DNA of 64,000 nt from Channallabes apus (lineage: Eukaryota > Chordata > Actinopteri > Siluriformes > Clariidae): the NCBI GenBank assembly GCA_030522415.1, contig CM060111.1:47544867-47608866 (forward strand). Reading direction: 5' to 3'. Within the stretch, counting starts at the first letter, position 1; each line of letters begins with the position of its first letter. The translations under genes and the position numbers were made by a program. Below, in pieces: positions 21,337 to 33,009 of the stretch. The notes beneath the pieces were generated by a model. That model made no database searches. It saw nothing but the letters and a program-made list of their open reading frames with translations, and was not told the origin of the DNA.

Positions 21337-22515
21337 TTCAATTCAATTAAAGTTTATTTGTATAGCGCTTTTAACAGTTGTCATTGTCGCAAAGCAGCTT
21401 TACACAATCAAAAGAATTATTTGTATGTATAAAGTTTGTATGGAATGTGAATGTGTATGAATCAAAATGGTCAGATAGTCACTGGTGAGCAAGCCGACAG
21501 TGGCAAGGAAAAACTCCATGAGATGGTAATAGGAAGAAACCTTGAGAAGAACCAGACTCAACAGGGAACCCATCCTCATCTGGGTGAAACAGATAGCAGG
21601 AAATGATCTGCAGCGACTGCAGCCAGTCGAGGCCAGAACCGTCTTCATGGTAGAATGAAACCGTCCCCATGTGACGAGATCTCCAACCAGAAGCGGAGCA
21701 CCAGGAAACACAGACATGAGGGCTCCCTGAGATGTAAAGCAAGCAATCACCTTACCGTCAACAAACCTGAGTGATCAATGAGAGTGAGGAAGACAGCATC
21801 TAAACATACCAGTTCACCGTAATACTCTACGTCCATGAGTCCCCTAGATCTGCTCCTTTACCTTATGGCTAATCTATTTATAAAAATGTTTGGCTAAATA
21901 AATAGGTTTTGAGCCTAGACTTAAACACTGAGACTGTGTCTGAGTTCCGAACACTATTTGGAAGACTATTCCATATTTTTGTGGCTTTGTAAGAAAAAGC
22001 TCTGCCCCCAGCTGTAGTTTTCATAATACGCGATACTGACAAGCAGCCTGCATCCTTTGATCGAAGTAGGCGTGGCGGATCGTAAGACACTAGCAGTTCA
22101 CTCAGATACTGCGGCGCGAGACCATTTAATGCTTTATATGTCAAAAGTAGTATTTTAAAATCAATGTGAAATTTCACCATGAGCAAATGCAGTGAAGATA
22201 AGATAGGGGTGATGTGCTAATATCTTCTGGTTCTAGTGAGGACTCTCATTGCTGCATTCTGGACTAGCTGAAGCTTGTTTATGCAACTAACTGAACAACC
22301 AGACAGTAAGGCATTACAATAGTCTAACCTAGAGGTGATAGTATATTCCTTAAATTGCCAATATTTCTGAGGTGAAAGAATGCTATCCTGGTAATATTAT
22401 CTACATGAGCTTCAAATGAAAGACTAGAATCTATAATCACACTGAGGTCTTTTACTCTTGCACTAGATAGAACAGAAAGGCCATCTAAAGTTACAGTGTG
22501 ATCTAAAATCTTGCT
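21337..22515 (-). pseudogene. 5'-truncated L2 LINE copy
   Basis: A TTCAA tail and shortened 3' UTR are followed by the C-terminal ORF2 frame at 21878-22186 ([19 protein letters not shown] through [11 protein letters not shown]). Upstream pieces of the reverse transcriptase C-terminal region appear in other frames to about 22,515. Several small indels separate it from the intact copies. Confidence 0.88.
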
Positions 22516-23296
22516 TCTAACGATGCAGCAGTTGTAGCCCATTTCCTGAAGACGCCTGTGTTTGGTGGCTCTTGATGCACTGACTCCAGGTTCACTCCAC
22601 TCATTGTGAATCTCTCCCAAGGTCTTAAATCAGCTTTACTTGATGATCTTCCTAAGACTGGACTCGTCCCTGTTGCTTGTGCACCTTTTTCTACCACACT
22701 TTTACCTTACAGTCAACTTTCCATGACTATGCTTCCACACACACCTTGTGTGGTTTACGCTCCAAGTGGAATGAGTCAGTGATTGTCTTCTGGACGACTG
22801 TCTTCCCCGTGTGTGTATTGAATTAGACTGACAGTCGCGCAGTATTAATATGTTAATGCAACATGAATAGTAAACTAGAATGGATTTTTTTTATAATGTG
22901 TAAGAAGTAATCATTAAAATAAAAAAAAAAGAAACATTTTACATTGCATGTAATTAATATACACTAGAATGAGTTTCACTTTTAAAGTTAAATTGCAAAA
23001 AAAAATTTTTTTCAATATTTAAATTATATACAAGAGATGCATTATATTCTGCCTCAAGCAGTAATTGTAAAAAGGAAGCGTATGTGTGTGATGCCAATCA
23101 CACACGGTGAACCACATTTCCTCCTAATGAGCCACTACTGTAAGACAAAACTCTGAGGGTGTGATATAATTGTTCTACAGAGATCTCAGAAGATGTTTAC
23201 ATGTTTAAGGATAATCTGTCATACAGCAACCATAAAAAAAACTTTTATTTAAAGACTGAATTGTTTTCATTGGTGAAAGATTTTTAATGAACTTTT

Positions 23297-23331
<35 letters not shown>
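22516..23331. other. Intron sequence with an unassigned repeat-like segment
   Basis: 22,516-22,790 has the feel of a degraded DNA transposon (a minus frame with WERFTMSGVNLESVH) that I cannot place. The rest is AT-rich intron ending in a TG microsatellite (23301-23329) right at the next acceptor. Confidence 0.4.
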
Positions 23332-23336
<5 letters not shown>

Positions 23337-23457
23337 AATGAGTGTTTGAGGAGTGTATGTCCATCTCACCAACAATGCAAGAACACAGATGGAGGGTATC
23401 AGTGTTTTGACAGCTGTCCATCAGGAATGACTCAGGCTGAGAGCGGTGTGTGTGTGG
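23332..23457 (+). CDS. hmcn1/hmcn2: Hemicentin-like gene, EGF exon 2 in window
   Basis: A 126-bp phase 1-1 exon (acceptor at the end of the TG repeat, GTAAGT donor) encodes DINECLRSVCPSHQQCKNT, then GGYQC and CPSGMTQAESGVC. The CPNGMTKAENGTC-like end is characteristic of the hemicentin EGF series. Confidence 0.92.
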
Positions 23458-23787
23458 GTAAGTGTGAGCAAACTGTAAGGATTAAAAATGCCTGAATTGG
23501 AAGGGTGATTATATATTGTGATAAATGTGTTTGTGAAGTAGGACAAAAGGTTTTAGCAAACAATGAACACCTCAGATACACTCTGTGTTCGTGACTACAC
23601 TGTTCGAGACAAACGTTCTGTCCCTGTCAGAGGAAAACCAAGAGAACGACTAACAGAGGAAAGCAGGAGGGGGCAAATACTTTTGCTGGAGCAGACTTCC
23701 CCACGTTATTGAGTGAGATGTTCTGAGTATATTATACTCAGTTACTGGGATATTAGTGTAACGATGTCTATTACACGTGTGTTTCAG

Positions 23788-23916
23788 ATGTAGACGAGTG
23801 TAAAGACGGCAGTCACATGTGTCGCTACAGCCAAATCTGCCAAAACACACTCGGTGGATATGTTTGTGTGTGTCCAAGAGGCTACCGCTCTCAGGGTGTG
23901 GGCAAACCGTGTGTAG
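23788..23916 (+). CDS. hmcn1/hmcn2: Hemicentin-like gene, EGF exon 3 in window
   Basis: A 129-bp phase 1-1 exon (TTTCAG acceptor, GTGCGA donor) encodes DVDECKDGSHMCRYSQIC, an N-x-x-GGYVC hydroxylation pattern and CPRGYRSQGVG. The CPRGYRSQGVG string is a hemicentin signature as I recall it. Confidence 0.93.
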
Positions 23917-23939
23917 GTGCGACTTAGTGACACAGTCAC

Positions 23940-24140
23940 GATGAGAGGAAACACACCACACACACACGCACACCGTACCACATCACACACCACACACACT
24001 GCACCCCAGACCACATTAACCACCACACACACCACATTACATGCCACATGCCACATGCCACTCTACAGCAAACCACTTCACACATCCATACACCATGTGG
24101 CCAGTGTGTTACTTGCACTCTCTCTCTCTCTCTCTCTGGT
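23940..24140. repeat. Imperfect CA-rich and CT microsatellite in intron
   Basis: CACA-rich low-complexity DNA to about 24,110, then a CT run (24119-24137) that provides the pyrimidine tract for the next acceptor. Confidence 0.85.
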
Positions 24141-24147
24141 TTATTAG

Positions 24148-24450
24148 ATGTTGATGAGTGTGCACAGTCTCCTAGCCTGTGTGGGTATCAGTGCCGAAAC
24201 GTACCTGGTAGTTTCCGGTGTCTGTGTCCCCCTGGGACTGTCCTGCTGGTGGACGGCCGCTCGTGTGCTGGACTCGAGAGAGGAAGTGTGTTTAGTAATC
24301 GAACTTGGGTTCGAGCGGGACTTCAGCCCCAGTTGGTGTCCACAAGGGGTCAAACACTAACACTGCTACAGAACACACATCAGGGGGCACCGTGGAGCAA
24401 CTTACACACCTGCCCTCCTGGTTATACAAGCAAAGCCGGTAGCTGTGTGG
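24148..24450 (+). CDS. hmcn1/hmcn2: Hemicentin-like gene, EGF plus linker exon 4 in window
   Basis: This 303-bp exon encodes an EGF module (DVDECAQSPSLCGYQC ... CPPGTVLLVDGRSC) and runs on without a splice site through CAGLERGSVF. The low-complexity linker then ends with TCPPGYTSKAGSCV at a GTGAGT donor. The CAGLER joint and a long linker between two EGF modules are specific to hemicentins, not fibulins, and distinguish the gene. The linker itself is diverged, as expected. Confidence 0.92.
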
Positions 24451-24558
24451 GTGAGTCCTACATAATAGAAATAGAACAAAGAGGGAGCATGGACTTGTTG
24501 CATGATTTCTTTCATGTATGTATAAACGTTCTGTAATTCTGCTTCTCCTTCCGCTTAG

Positions 24559-24678
24559 ACATTGATGAGTGTGTGATCAGAAAGCCATGTCAACACAAGT
24601 GTCAGAACTCAGTGGGAAGTTTTCAGTGTTTTTGCCCTTCAGGGTATCAGCTGATGTCCAACGGTCAAACATGCAGAG
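24559..24678 (+). CDS. hmcn1/hmcn2: Hemicentin-like gene, EGF exon 5 in window
   Basis: A 120-bp phase 1-1 exon (GCTTAG acceptor, GTACTC donor) encodes DIDECVIRKPCQHKCQN, SVGSFQCFC and PSGYQLMSNGQTC: one complete calcium-binding EGF module with six cysteines. Confidence 0.93.
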
Positions 24679-24871
24679 GTACTCCATTCAGGTCACATGA
24701 CCATGCAAAGTTCATTATATTCACACATTCATGGTTTTACATTCGATTGTCTGAAGCATGTATTGGATTAACATAAACTAAACTTTTTATAAAAACTTTT
24801 TTCTAAAATATATAATTGTCAGTAAGCTCTGCAGTGTGAATTAATCGTGTCTCAACACTGTACAATTTCAG

Positions 24872-24998
24872 ATATTGATGAATGCCTTGAGCACAGTGTG
24901 CAGTGTGGACCAAACCAAATGTGCTTTAACACGAGGGGGAGTTATCAGTGTTTGGACACTCCATGTCCTGCCAGCTATCACAGAGGAGGAAGTCCAGG
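24872..24998 (+). CDS. hmcn1/hmcn2: Hemicentin-like gene, last EGF exon
   Basis: The exon encodes [26 protein letters not shown] and [15 protein letters not shown], matching the hemicentin segment in which the last EGF module leads into the terminal domain. Its donor is GTAAAT, leaving phase 2, which fits the next exon start. Confidence 0.93.
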
Positions 24999-25048
24999 GT
25001 AAATATATATATAAATATAAATATAAAATACTATTTCAACAGTTAATA

Positions 25049-25072
25049 ACGTGTGTGTGTGTGTGTGTGTGA
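25049..25072. repeat. GT microsatellite in intron
   Basis: Simple dinucleotide run between the last two hemicentin exons. Confidence 0.95.
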
Positions 25073-25336
25073 GGTGCGAAGAAAGTAAAAAATAAACTTC
25101 ATCTGACCTTGCCTCAAATTTAACCATGCTTATATTAATGGTGACGAGCAGTGTGTTAGATTGCACGGTGTTGAACATATTAGAAAACATTTACAAATCA
25201 TAACCACTTTAACCTGATGAAACAGATTAAATGTTTATCTAGAGTCCATAAGTCAACAAAGAGGAACATATGTGTTTGATATGAATGAACAAAATCGAAT
25301 GAATCAAAACCTGATTGGTCCTCTTCTCATGCACAG

Positions 25337-25706
25337 ACTGTGCTACAAGCCATGTTCTCATGGGTGTGCTGAAGGATCATCTCTCCTCCTTCAGTATAAA
25401 CTCATCACACTTCCTCTGGGAATTCCAGCTCAACACAACGTCATCCGACTGTCAGCATTTTCCGAGTCTGGTGTTCTTCAGGAAAGAACATTATTCACCA
25501 TCCTCAAACAAAATGGAGAGATTACAGAACAGCTGTTTGGGATTAAAGACGAGGCTGGAAGAGGAATCATCTTCACCACTCGCCCTTTAAATCAGTCTGG
25601 TCTAGTGAAACTGAAGGTCCAAGCAACCACACTCAACCAGCAAGGACAAATCACTTACCAGAGTTTATTCATTATCTACATCTCAATTTCTGCTTATCCA
25701 TTCTGA
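25337..25706 (+). CDS. hmcn1/hmcn2: Hemicentin-like gene, terminal fibulin-type domain and stop
   Basis: Joined in phase 2 to the previous exon, this reads CYKPCSHGC, then a fibulin-type C-terminal domain: YKLITLPLGIPAQHNVIRL, GIKDEAGRGIIFTTRPL, and QSLFIIYISISAYPF before TGA. Hemicentin-1 ends in a very similar FIVYIAVSAYPY, which identifies the family; I cannot decide between the hmcn1 and hmcn2 orthologues. All seven exons in the window keep frame and splice sites, so the 3' end looks functional. No convincing polyadenylation signal was seen in the first 100 bp downstream. Confidence 0.92.
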
Positions 25707-25923
25707 TCCCTCTATCTCCAGTTATTCACACGTATCCCTCCACCTCCACTCGTCCACACTGGTCCATCATTAGTTAGCATTTTATGTTACCAAAACTGAC
25801 TTAATTTTTTTTTATATTCTTTATTGGTTGAATATTTTTCAGATTTTTTGTTATTATAAGATTGTCAGAATTACAACAGGTGTTTACATTTTCACCTCTC
25901 AGTGCTCTGTGATGTTTTTCAGT

Positions 25924-26610
25924 GTGTATTAGATAGATAGATAGATAGATAGATGGATAGATAGATACTGTAGATACTTTATTCATCCCCGTGGGGAAAT
26001 TCACAGATCCAGCAGTCCACAAATAGTTACATCTAAAAATAAGTAAAATAAGGTAAAAAAATCTATAATATAATCCTATAAACAATCAAGAATTAAAAAT
26101 TAAAAATAAATAAAAATAGGTAAAAGCATCTGTGCATATTATTGTGCAACATCATTTGAATTATTGTGCAAAGTCAGTGGTTTTGTGCATATATAGTGAG
26201 GATATAGTGTGGGCCAGGGGTAGCTCAGTGGTTAAGGCATTGGACTACGGTTCGGAAGATCCCAGGTTCAAACCCCACAACCACCAAGTTGCCACTGTTG
26301 GGCCCTTGAGCAAGGCCCTTAACCCTCAGATGTATAATTATATAATGAGATAAAAAATGTAAGTCGCTCTGGATAAGAGCGTCTGACAAATGCCTAAATG
26401 TAAATGATATGGTCTGACTCCCTCACCATCACCCCCCCCACCAACTTCCATGTGTTTGGTTAACCAGTCACATGGCATGGGGGAGGAATGACCTCCTCAG
26501 TCTGTCAGTGGAGCAGGGCCGTCCGTGACAGCAGCCTATTGCTGAAGCTGCTCCTCTGTTTGGTGATTGTGTTGGGCAGTGGATGTTAATGTATTGTACA
26601 TGATTGACAG
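25924..26610 (-). mobile_element. Degraded LINE 3'-end fragment
   Basis: A GATA-repeat tail (25931-25967) is followed by ACTTTATTCATCCCCGTGGG, a LINE/SINE 3' terminal motif common in fish, and by LINE 3'-body sequence to about 26,600. A SINE is inserted at 26211-26405. The clade was not determined. Confidence 0.6.
26211..26405 (+). mobile_element. tRNA-derived SINE
   Basis: An A box (GGGTAGCTCAGTGGTTAAGG) and B box (GGTTCAAACCC) are followed by the shared CCCTTGAGCAAGGCCCTTAA body. The GTCGCTCTGGATAAGAGCGT tail follows, typical of abundant teleost SINEs. Short GATAT(A/G)G flanks may be its target duplication. Confidence 0.88.
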
Positions 26611-26805
26611 GAGCCTGTTCAGTGTGTGTATATGATACAGATTTAAACACCTCAGTGTCAATGCTGGTTGAAAAACTGAGCTGCAGCAGTAAGAAGTGTG
26701 TAATAAAGATAATAACTCTCAGACTTAATGTAATGATCAGGCAGGAAGTAATATTTTTTCATACAAAATGCATACTATGGTCAGAAAGTGCGAATAATCT
26801 AGTTA

Positions 26806-26833
26806 TAATAATAATAATTATTATTATTATTAG
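26806..26833. repeat. ATA/TTA microsatellite (self-complementary)
   Basis: ATA repeats run directly into TTA repeats, forming a perfect AT-rich inverted repeat. Confidence 0.9.
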
Positions 26834-27129
26834 AGAGTTCTTAACCCAGTGTTAGTAGTTTCAGCACTCTCCTTAGTTGTTTGCTTGATGCAGGACAATA
26901 ATTTGACTCTTCTGAAACAGAGAAACATCTTTGCCACGCCCACAGGATGTATCTTTTGACATGTTGTGTAAGAAATGAGAAGCTTCTCACTGCATCAGTT
27001 AGGGTTAAATAACCTTAAACACATTATTCACTGCAGTAGTTATCCAACGGAAGACTCTTATCTCTTAGTTACATTCAGGTAAGTTTTTTGGCCAGGCATT
27101 GTTTATTTGATCCAGCAGGTAAATCTTTA

Positions 27130-27727
27130 CAGTGGAACCTCGGATTGTGAGTAACGCGGTTTGTGAGTGTCCACAAGACGAGGAAAGATTTTGAATAAAT
27201 TTTGACTTGGAAAATGAACAAGTCTTGGTTTATGAGTACCGAGTATCATGTATCACGCATGAGCTTCTTGTTTTGATGCCGAGCATCACGTGATCACAAC
27301 TGAGCCAACATTTTTTTCTCTCTCTTGTGCTGCGGAATTGTGGGTAATCATCTCCCCTGCTGGGTCTTAGTGCTCATCTTGTACTATAACACTGTTACCA
27401 CGTGTGTGTAACATGTTTTATTTTTTGTCTGTATGCGTGTACAGCGCGCATGTAAAGCAAAAGAAAGTCTTATTAAAGATCCATTTTCTCTCTCTGTGTG
27501 TCAGCCTGCAGTTCGTGCACACACCGTGGCACACACCCCTCCTCCTCTCGCCTTCACACACAAACACACATTCTCTGTGTCTCTCTCTCTCTCTAATGGA
27601 AACACTGCTCTGTCGTGGTTCTTTTCAAAGGTAAAGTGCAGGTTAATTTGTTTTATTTTTACTTTCTTTTATTTCAGTGATTCCGTTATTGTGCACTCAC
27701 ACGAGTTCGTAATCCAAGGTTCCACTG
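27130..27727. mobile_element. 598-bp TA-flanked inverted-repeat element (Tc1/mariner superfamily, non-autonomous)
   Basis: The left end CAGTGGAACCTCGGATTGTG and right end (reverse complement) CAGTGGAACCTTGGATTACG form ~28-bp terminal inverted repeats. TA lies immediately outside at 27128-27129 and 27728-27729. There is no transposase ORF. End sequence and TA target fit a Tc1/mariner or pogo-type MITE. Confidence 0.85.
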
Positions 27728-27729
27728 TA

Positions 27730-28746
27730 TATTTAAGTGCAGGTTTTGTGATCGAACAGAAAACGATTGACAGCTGTTAAATAATTTTCATCTTTTCTCT
27801 TTTCCAGTTTTTTCCAGTGTGGTGTCCGGTCTGAATTTGTACTTTATTATGGATGGAGCTGTCTTTATCACAAAACCAATAACTGCAAGAGATGAACAGT
27901 TTTCCCCTTACTTTTAATCAAATACAGAAATAATGTATTTAGAATAAAACTCACATAAAACAAACATTTTGCAACATTACTTTACAGTACAGACATTAAT
28001 ACCTGTAGTCTCTGGGGATCTGTTTAAAAAGGACAAAGCTCTAAACTTAAAGCACATATCTGAGTGATTTCTCTGTCATGATCTCAGTTCCAGCTTCTGT
28101 AATGTCCCATTGTTATTGTCGCAGGTGAGATCACTGACTTAGTGTAAAAAAATTAAAATAGAAGGAAAAAAAGATTGAGTCATGTGGGAATCGTTTCATT
28201 CTGTCCACTCGACTCACGCTGTCTTTGCACTATGTAATATAAGATATTATTTTACATAACTATTTATGATAATATATTATTTATATAAATTTGTATTCAT
28301 ATTTTAAAGAGCTAACAATAACCGAATTATTGAGATGATGATTCAGAAGAATCGGTTCACTGCAAAGACTCATTCGAGAAGAATCACTCGGGGGCGTGGT
28401 CATAATGGAATCAGCGCGTGCTCTAGTGATGGAAAGTTTAATTTTAGTGATTCGGTTCTTTGAATCTCGTTAATCAAAATGGACGAATCTTTTTTTGTCA
28501 TTTCGTTCTTTTGAAACTAATAGGAATAAATTACAGTGTTACGTTTTCAATAAAAATACCCCCAATACGTCTATATACACAAATTTTGCCTCTAGTTCCA
28601 GTTTTGAAAATATTACAATGCAGCTAAGGACATATTATAATAAACAGAATGAGCAGCTCAGCATCATATCTACCAGAGTCGTTCGTACACTGCATATCGT
28701 CCATGGGAGTCACGTGATAAAGGAACGAATGATTCAGGACCGAAAA
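27730..28746. other. No gene recognised
   Basis: AT-rich intergenic DNA. The part from 28,320 to 28,740 looks like an old transposon (repeated GATTC/GAATC motifs) but shows no clear ends. Confidence 0.5.
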
Positions 28747-28876
28747 TTCAATTCAATTCAGTTTTATTTGTATAGCGCTTTTAACAATTGACATTGTCTC
28801 AAAACAGCTTTACACAATCAAAAGAATTATTTAAGTTCGTATGGAATGTGAATGTGTATGAATCAAAATGTTCAGC
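28747..28876 (-). mobile_element. L2 3'-end fragment
   Basis: TTCAA tail and the conserved terminal ~120 bp of L2, truncated after the ATGTTCAG segment. Confidence 0.9.
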
Positions 28877-30224
28877 AACGTAAACGTTAACACACTGAGC
28901 CTTTTTATTATGTGTAATTAGAAAAGCTACACGTGTAGGGTCTTGTGTCATCTTATATTTTGTGTTCTTTAAATTTGTAGCTTTTATAAGACTCTACTTT
29001 TATTTAGGTGCACTCACAATGACGAAAAAACTTTATGATTTTGTTAAATAAAGTAAACGGGGTCCTGTATTGATTTTGGTGAACTTGAGCGCGTCAGAAA
29101 ATGAACCCGCCTCACAGACGTGAAAAATATATACTTATAGAAAGAGAAATATCTGCTTTTATATAAACTAATGAAAAAAATTATTAGATTATGTAATTCG
29201 TATGAGAAGTGAATTATAGGCGCGCTCACTGCTGCGGAGCTGACGAGATGACATGATCACCTTCAGCAGCACAGCCGAAACCAAAGGAATCACTAATTTA
29301 TCAATGAATTATTAAAATGGTCAGAGTGAGTTTCCTGGCTGTTTTAACAAATATTTGAAGTAGATAACAGTAGCCCACATTTATAAAAGCATTTTTATTT
29401 AGACTATAAAAAATAATCCTGCATTTATTTTTAGGTGTGCCTGCTGCCACAGTTCTTCAAACCTATAAAACAGGTACATCTGTATGAATAAATTGTTTAA
29501 ATGTGATCAGTGATTTATGTAAATGACTCAGTTTAGATGTAAGTAAATGCTCCTTGCTGCGCTGTTTGGGGGAGGGACGCGCTAATGGTCTGCTGTGTGG
29601 AGGCTCGCCCGTGAGAGGTAGAGTTAGTGTATCATGGCTGAAATACAGCGGCTCACATCGGCGTGCGTTTCTCCCAGCGCCGCATAGACAGCGCTTATTT
29701 AACACCTATAATATGTGTTTGCTGTATTTCTGGGAAAAGAGAAATCTAATCTCTCATATCGGCGCGCGCGTTCATCTGACTTTAGATCAAAACTCGGCAA
29801 AGTTAAAGAGCGCACACGCGGGATCACGCAAAACTTTTTACATTCACTAAAAGGTTTATTCACAACCACATTTCAGCCATTCACACACATGCATTGTGCT
29901 GTTTGTACACACTTTCAGTTTTCCCCCTCTACTCTCCTCTTTCATCAAAAATGCTCCCGATATGAGCCGACACGAGCAGATTTGTTTCAGTCAGAATATT
30001 TATCAATCATAAAGAGAGGCGACATATACTTGCTGATTAAACACTGCATGTTTTAAAGTGAAAGCGCGCGATGTGAGCAGCTTTAATTATTGATAATTAA
30101 ATCATTATTAAATGGTGGACATAAACAGCAAAAAGAATAATATTATTATTTTGATTATTATTATCATGTTCTTTTGCTGTTTGAGCGTCTGTGGATTCCA
30201 AAATTGACATTTTTACCGTTCTTT
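28877..30224. other. No gene recognised
   Basis: Non-coding DNA with a moderately GC-rich part at 29,560-29,840. Short ORFs lack recognisable motifs. Confidence 0.5.
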
Positions 30225-30760
30225 AATCACTGGAATGGAAGAGATAGAAAGTTTCCTTATCATAACGAAATTATCTCAGATTATTGCCTTGACGCACTCT
30301 GTCTCACCGAAACCTGGCTTAAACCAAATGAATATTTTGGTCTGAATGAGTCTACTCCGTCAGGATATTTCTATAAGCACGAGCCCCGTCTAATTGGTCG
30401 CGGTGGTGGTGTCGCCACTATCTACAATGATATACTCACTGTTACTCAGAAAATAAGGCCCAGGTTTAATTCATTTGAAGTGCTTATCATTAATGTTGCA
30501 CTAAATGAAATACGTAATAAACCCTTGCTATATTTTACCCTGGCCACCGTGTACAGACCCCTGGGGCCATATGGCGATTTTCTTAAAGAATTTGGACATC
30601 TGCTATCAGACCTATTGGTTAACTCTGACAAAGTGTTGATAGTAGGAGACATTAACATTCATGTAGATGATGCTAACGATGCTTTAGCACTCACATTTAT
30701 GGATTTACTAAATTCCTTTGGGGTTAAACAAAATATAATTGGAGCAACTCACCGCTTTAA

Positions 30761-33009
30761 CACTAGAAGCGCCGAGCAGCGGTCATCTGACCGCAAGGGA
30801 AAAAAAAAAAATCTTCACACTCGATCAAAATCCAGGACCCTCCTTTCATGACTTTTCCTAGATCTGTGGAATGCTCACATAAGAGTAATAAATGCGAGTG
30901 AAATGTTGAAATGATGTGAGGACTAAACCAAAGATTTCGGTAACTCCAGTGAGTGTAACATCTGCATAGTGACACTGAACATCACTTTTCCGTTTACCTC
31001 TGAAAAAAAAAGCTGTATTTTGTTTGTTTATATTTAGGATTTTTATAGTAGTAAGAGAAAGTTATAGTTTGGTCTGTACTGTAGTTCGCACCCTTGTAGA
31101 GAATAAATAAATGAATAACACCTTCATATCCCCTCTCAAGAGAGTGCCATAGAGAGTGCGCACGCGCACACACACACACCTCCCTTGAGCCCTGCGTCTG
31201 TCGGATTTCAGCGGTCACGGGGTGGAAAGACTTTGAAGCAGTTTATATATGAAGCTAAGCTTGAACTTATCAGCGTTGTAAATATATAATACATTTCAAA
31301 TAAAATTACTTGACCCTGAAGTTTAGTTTAGCACACACAAAAAACTGAAAAGTCATTTCTGGTAAATCAACGGCATGTGTAGTTTATTTACAGTAATTCA
31401 TTAAAAATGTACAGTAATTTATAAAAAAAATAACACCATTCAAATGCTTACAATTCGTCTAGATTTCTAGCAGATGCCATACGTTTAGTTCCCTGAACAT
31501 CTGCCGACTTGATTTTTCTTGATTTGCTTACGAACACAAGTTCCATTCAACATATAATGATGTCTGCACATGTTAATATATTCCTAAAATGTATATATTA
31601 CAAGTTGATAAACTGATCTGCGATAGCGGAAAAATCCGCTAAAAAAGGACAGGCTGCAGCGCACGCGCGCACACACACATATATACACACACACACACAC
31701 ACTCACACACAGACACACCTCCCTTGAGCCCTTCGTCAGTCGGATAAATAGATAGATGTGTGTGTGTATATAATCAAACACATAAATACAAAATACGTTT
31801 CAAATAAAATCGCTATTACTTGACCCTGAAGTTTAGTTTAGCACAAACACACAAAAAAAAAAAACAGAAAAGTCATTTCTGGTAAATCAACTGCATATGT
31901 AGTTTATTTACAGTAATTCATTAAAAAATGAATATACATTGTACAGTACACGGTAAACACGGGAAAGATTACAAAAAACAAACAGTGTCTACTTTATAAA
32001 CAGCTTAGTATGTGCGTCGAGATGCTGAAATCCCTTGCATGTTGCCGCTCCATTTTGTGCTTCCAAGTGGAGAGATATTTGACCGATAGCCCAGAACAAA
32101 AGATCTATAGGTGTGATCACAACCCCCTCCGACCGACCGTGCCATCAATCACTGACCACCTCAGAAGTTCCCTCCAATGTATGGCTGCAATACTTGTTTT
32201 GCAAGTATTTTTTAACACCATTCAAATGCTTACAATTCGTCTAGATTTCTAGCAGATGCCATACGTTTTGTTCCCTGAACATCTGCCGACTTGATTTTCA
32301 TTTGCTTACGAACACAAGTACACCGCGGCCAAGTGAACCACGTTCCCGTCGAACGAAACGAGGCATAATCGTGGTGTTTGCTTCGGTTATGACACACCAT
32401 AGTTTATTATCTGCTGTGGTAGATCTGATTATTTATTCAAACACAATAATAAAGCTTTATATCCTCAGGAGGGCTCCTTACATTGTTTTAGTGATAGTTT
32501 CACGGAAGCGAGTTCAGAACTAATCTAACCAAAAAAAAAAAAACATCCGTAGTTTCAGAAGCTTCAAATAAAATGAACGAACTAATGGATTTTCTCAAAA
32601 CGATATAAAATTAAGTACAGCTTTCCTTTTTGTTATAATATGAAGCCCCTAAATGGACAAAGGAGGAGAAAAAACGGCAGAAAAAAGTAATGCCAAAAAC
32701 TTTGGGTTATAATGCAAAATATGACTTGTTTTTTTTCTTCTGCCATTTTTTTCTCTTCCGTTGTCCCCTTAAAGATTCTGTAGTAGGTTTTCTCAGTTGA
32801 ATATGAAAAAAAAATACCGCTGATTATCCACGTGGGAATGAATGGTGCATTGTGCAAGTTTATCTTGGAGCTAAACTATTTGCTTTGAGTGAAGGCGCCA
32901 TCTAGCGATCATTGTGTGTCAGCAACAGCTTCCCATTCAAAACAATAGGCGGTCAAACAACCGCTGAACCGCGTTATAAGTAGGTGACACTGGCGCGCCG
33001 CTTCTAGTG
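30761..33009. mobile_element. 2.25-kb piggyBac-like non-autonomous transposon
   Basis: TTAA flanks both ends (30757-30760 and 33010-33013). Terminal inverted repeats read CACTAGAAGCG on the left and its complement on the right. Subterminal hairpins rich in GCGGTC/GACCGC follow on both sides. Exact TTAA duplication with inverted repeats is the mark of piggyBac-superfamily transposition. No transposase with an acidic triad is recognisable, so it probably depends on an autonomous relative. Parts of the interior are duplicated. Confidence 0.8.
31265..32325. repeat. Internal duplications within the piggyBac-like element
   Basis: About 31,280-31,420 (CTTGACCCTGAAGTTTAG type) recurs at about 31,795-31,945. 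About 31,430-31,540 (ACCATTCAAATGCTTACA type) recurs at about 32,213-32,320. Copies differ by small indels, and about 265 bp of unrelated sequence sits between the second pair. Confidence 0.85.

Noticed and set aside
26211..26290. Possible tRNA gene
   Set aside because: A and B boxes are present but the sequence runs into a standard SINE body and tail, and no cloverleaf with a proper acceptor stem is formed.
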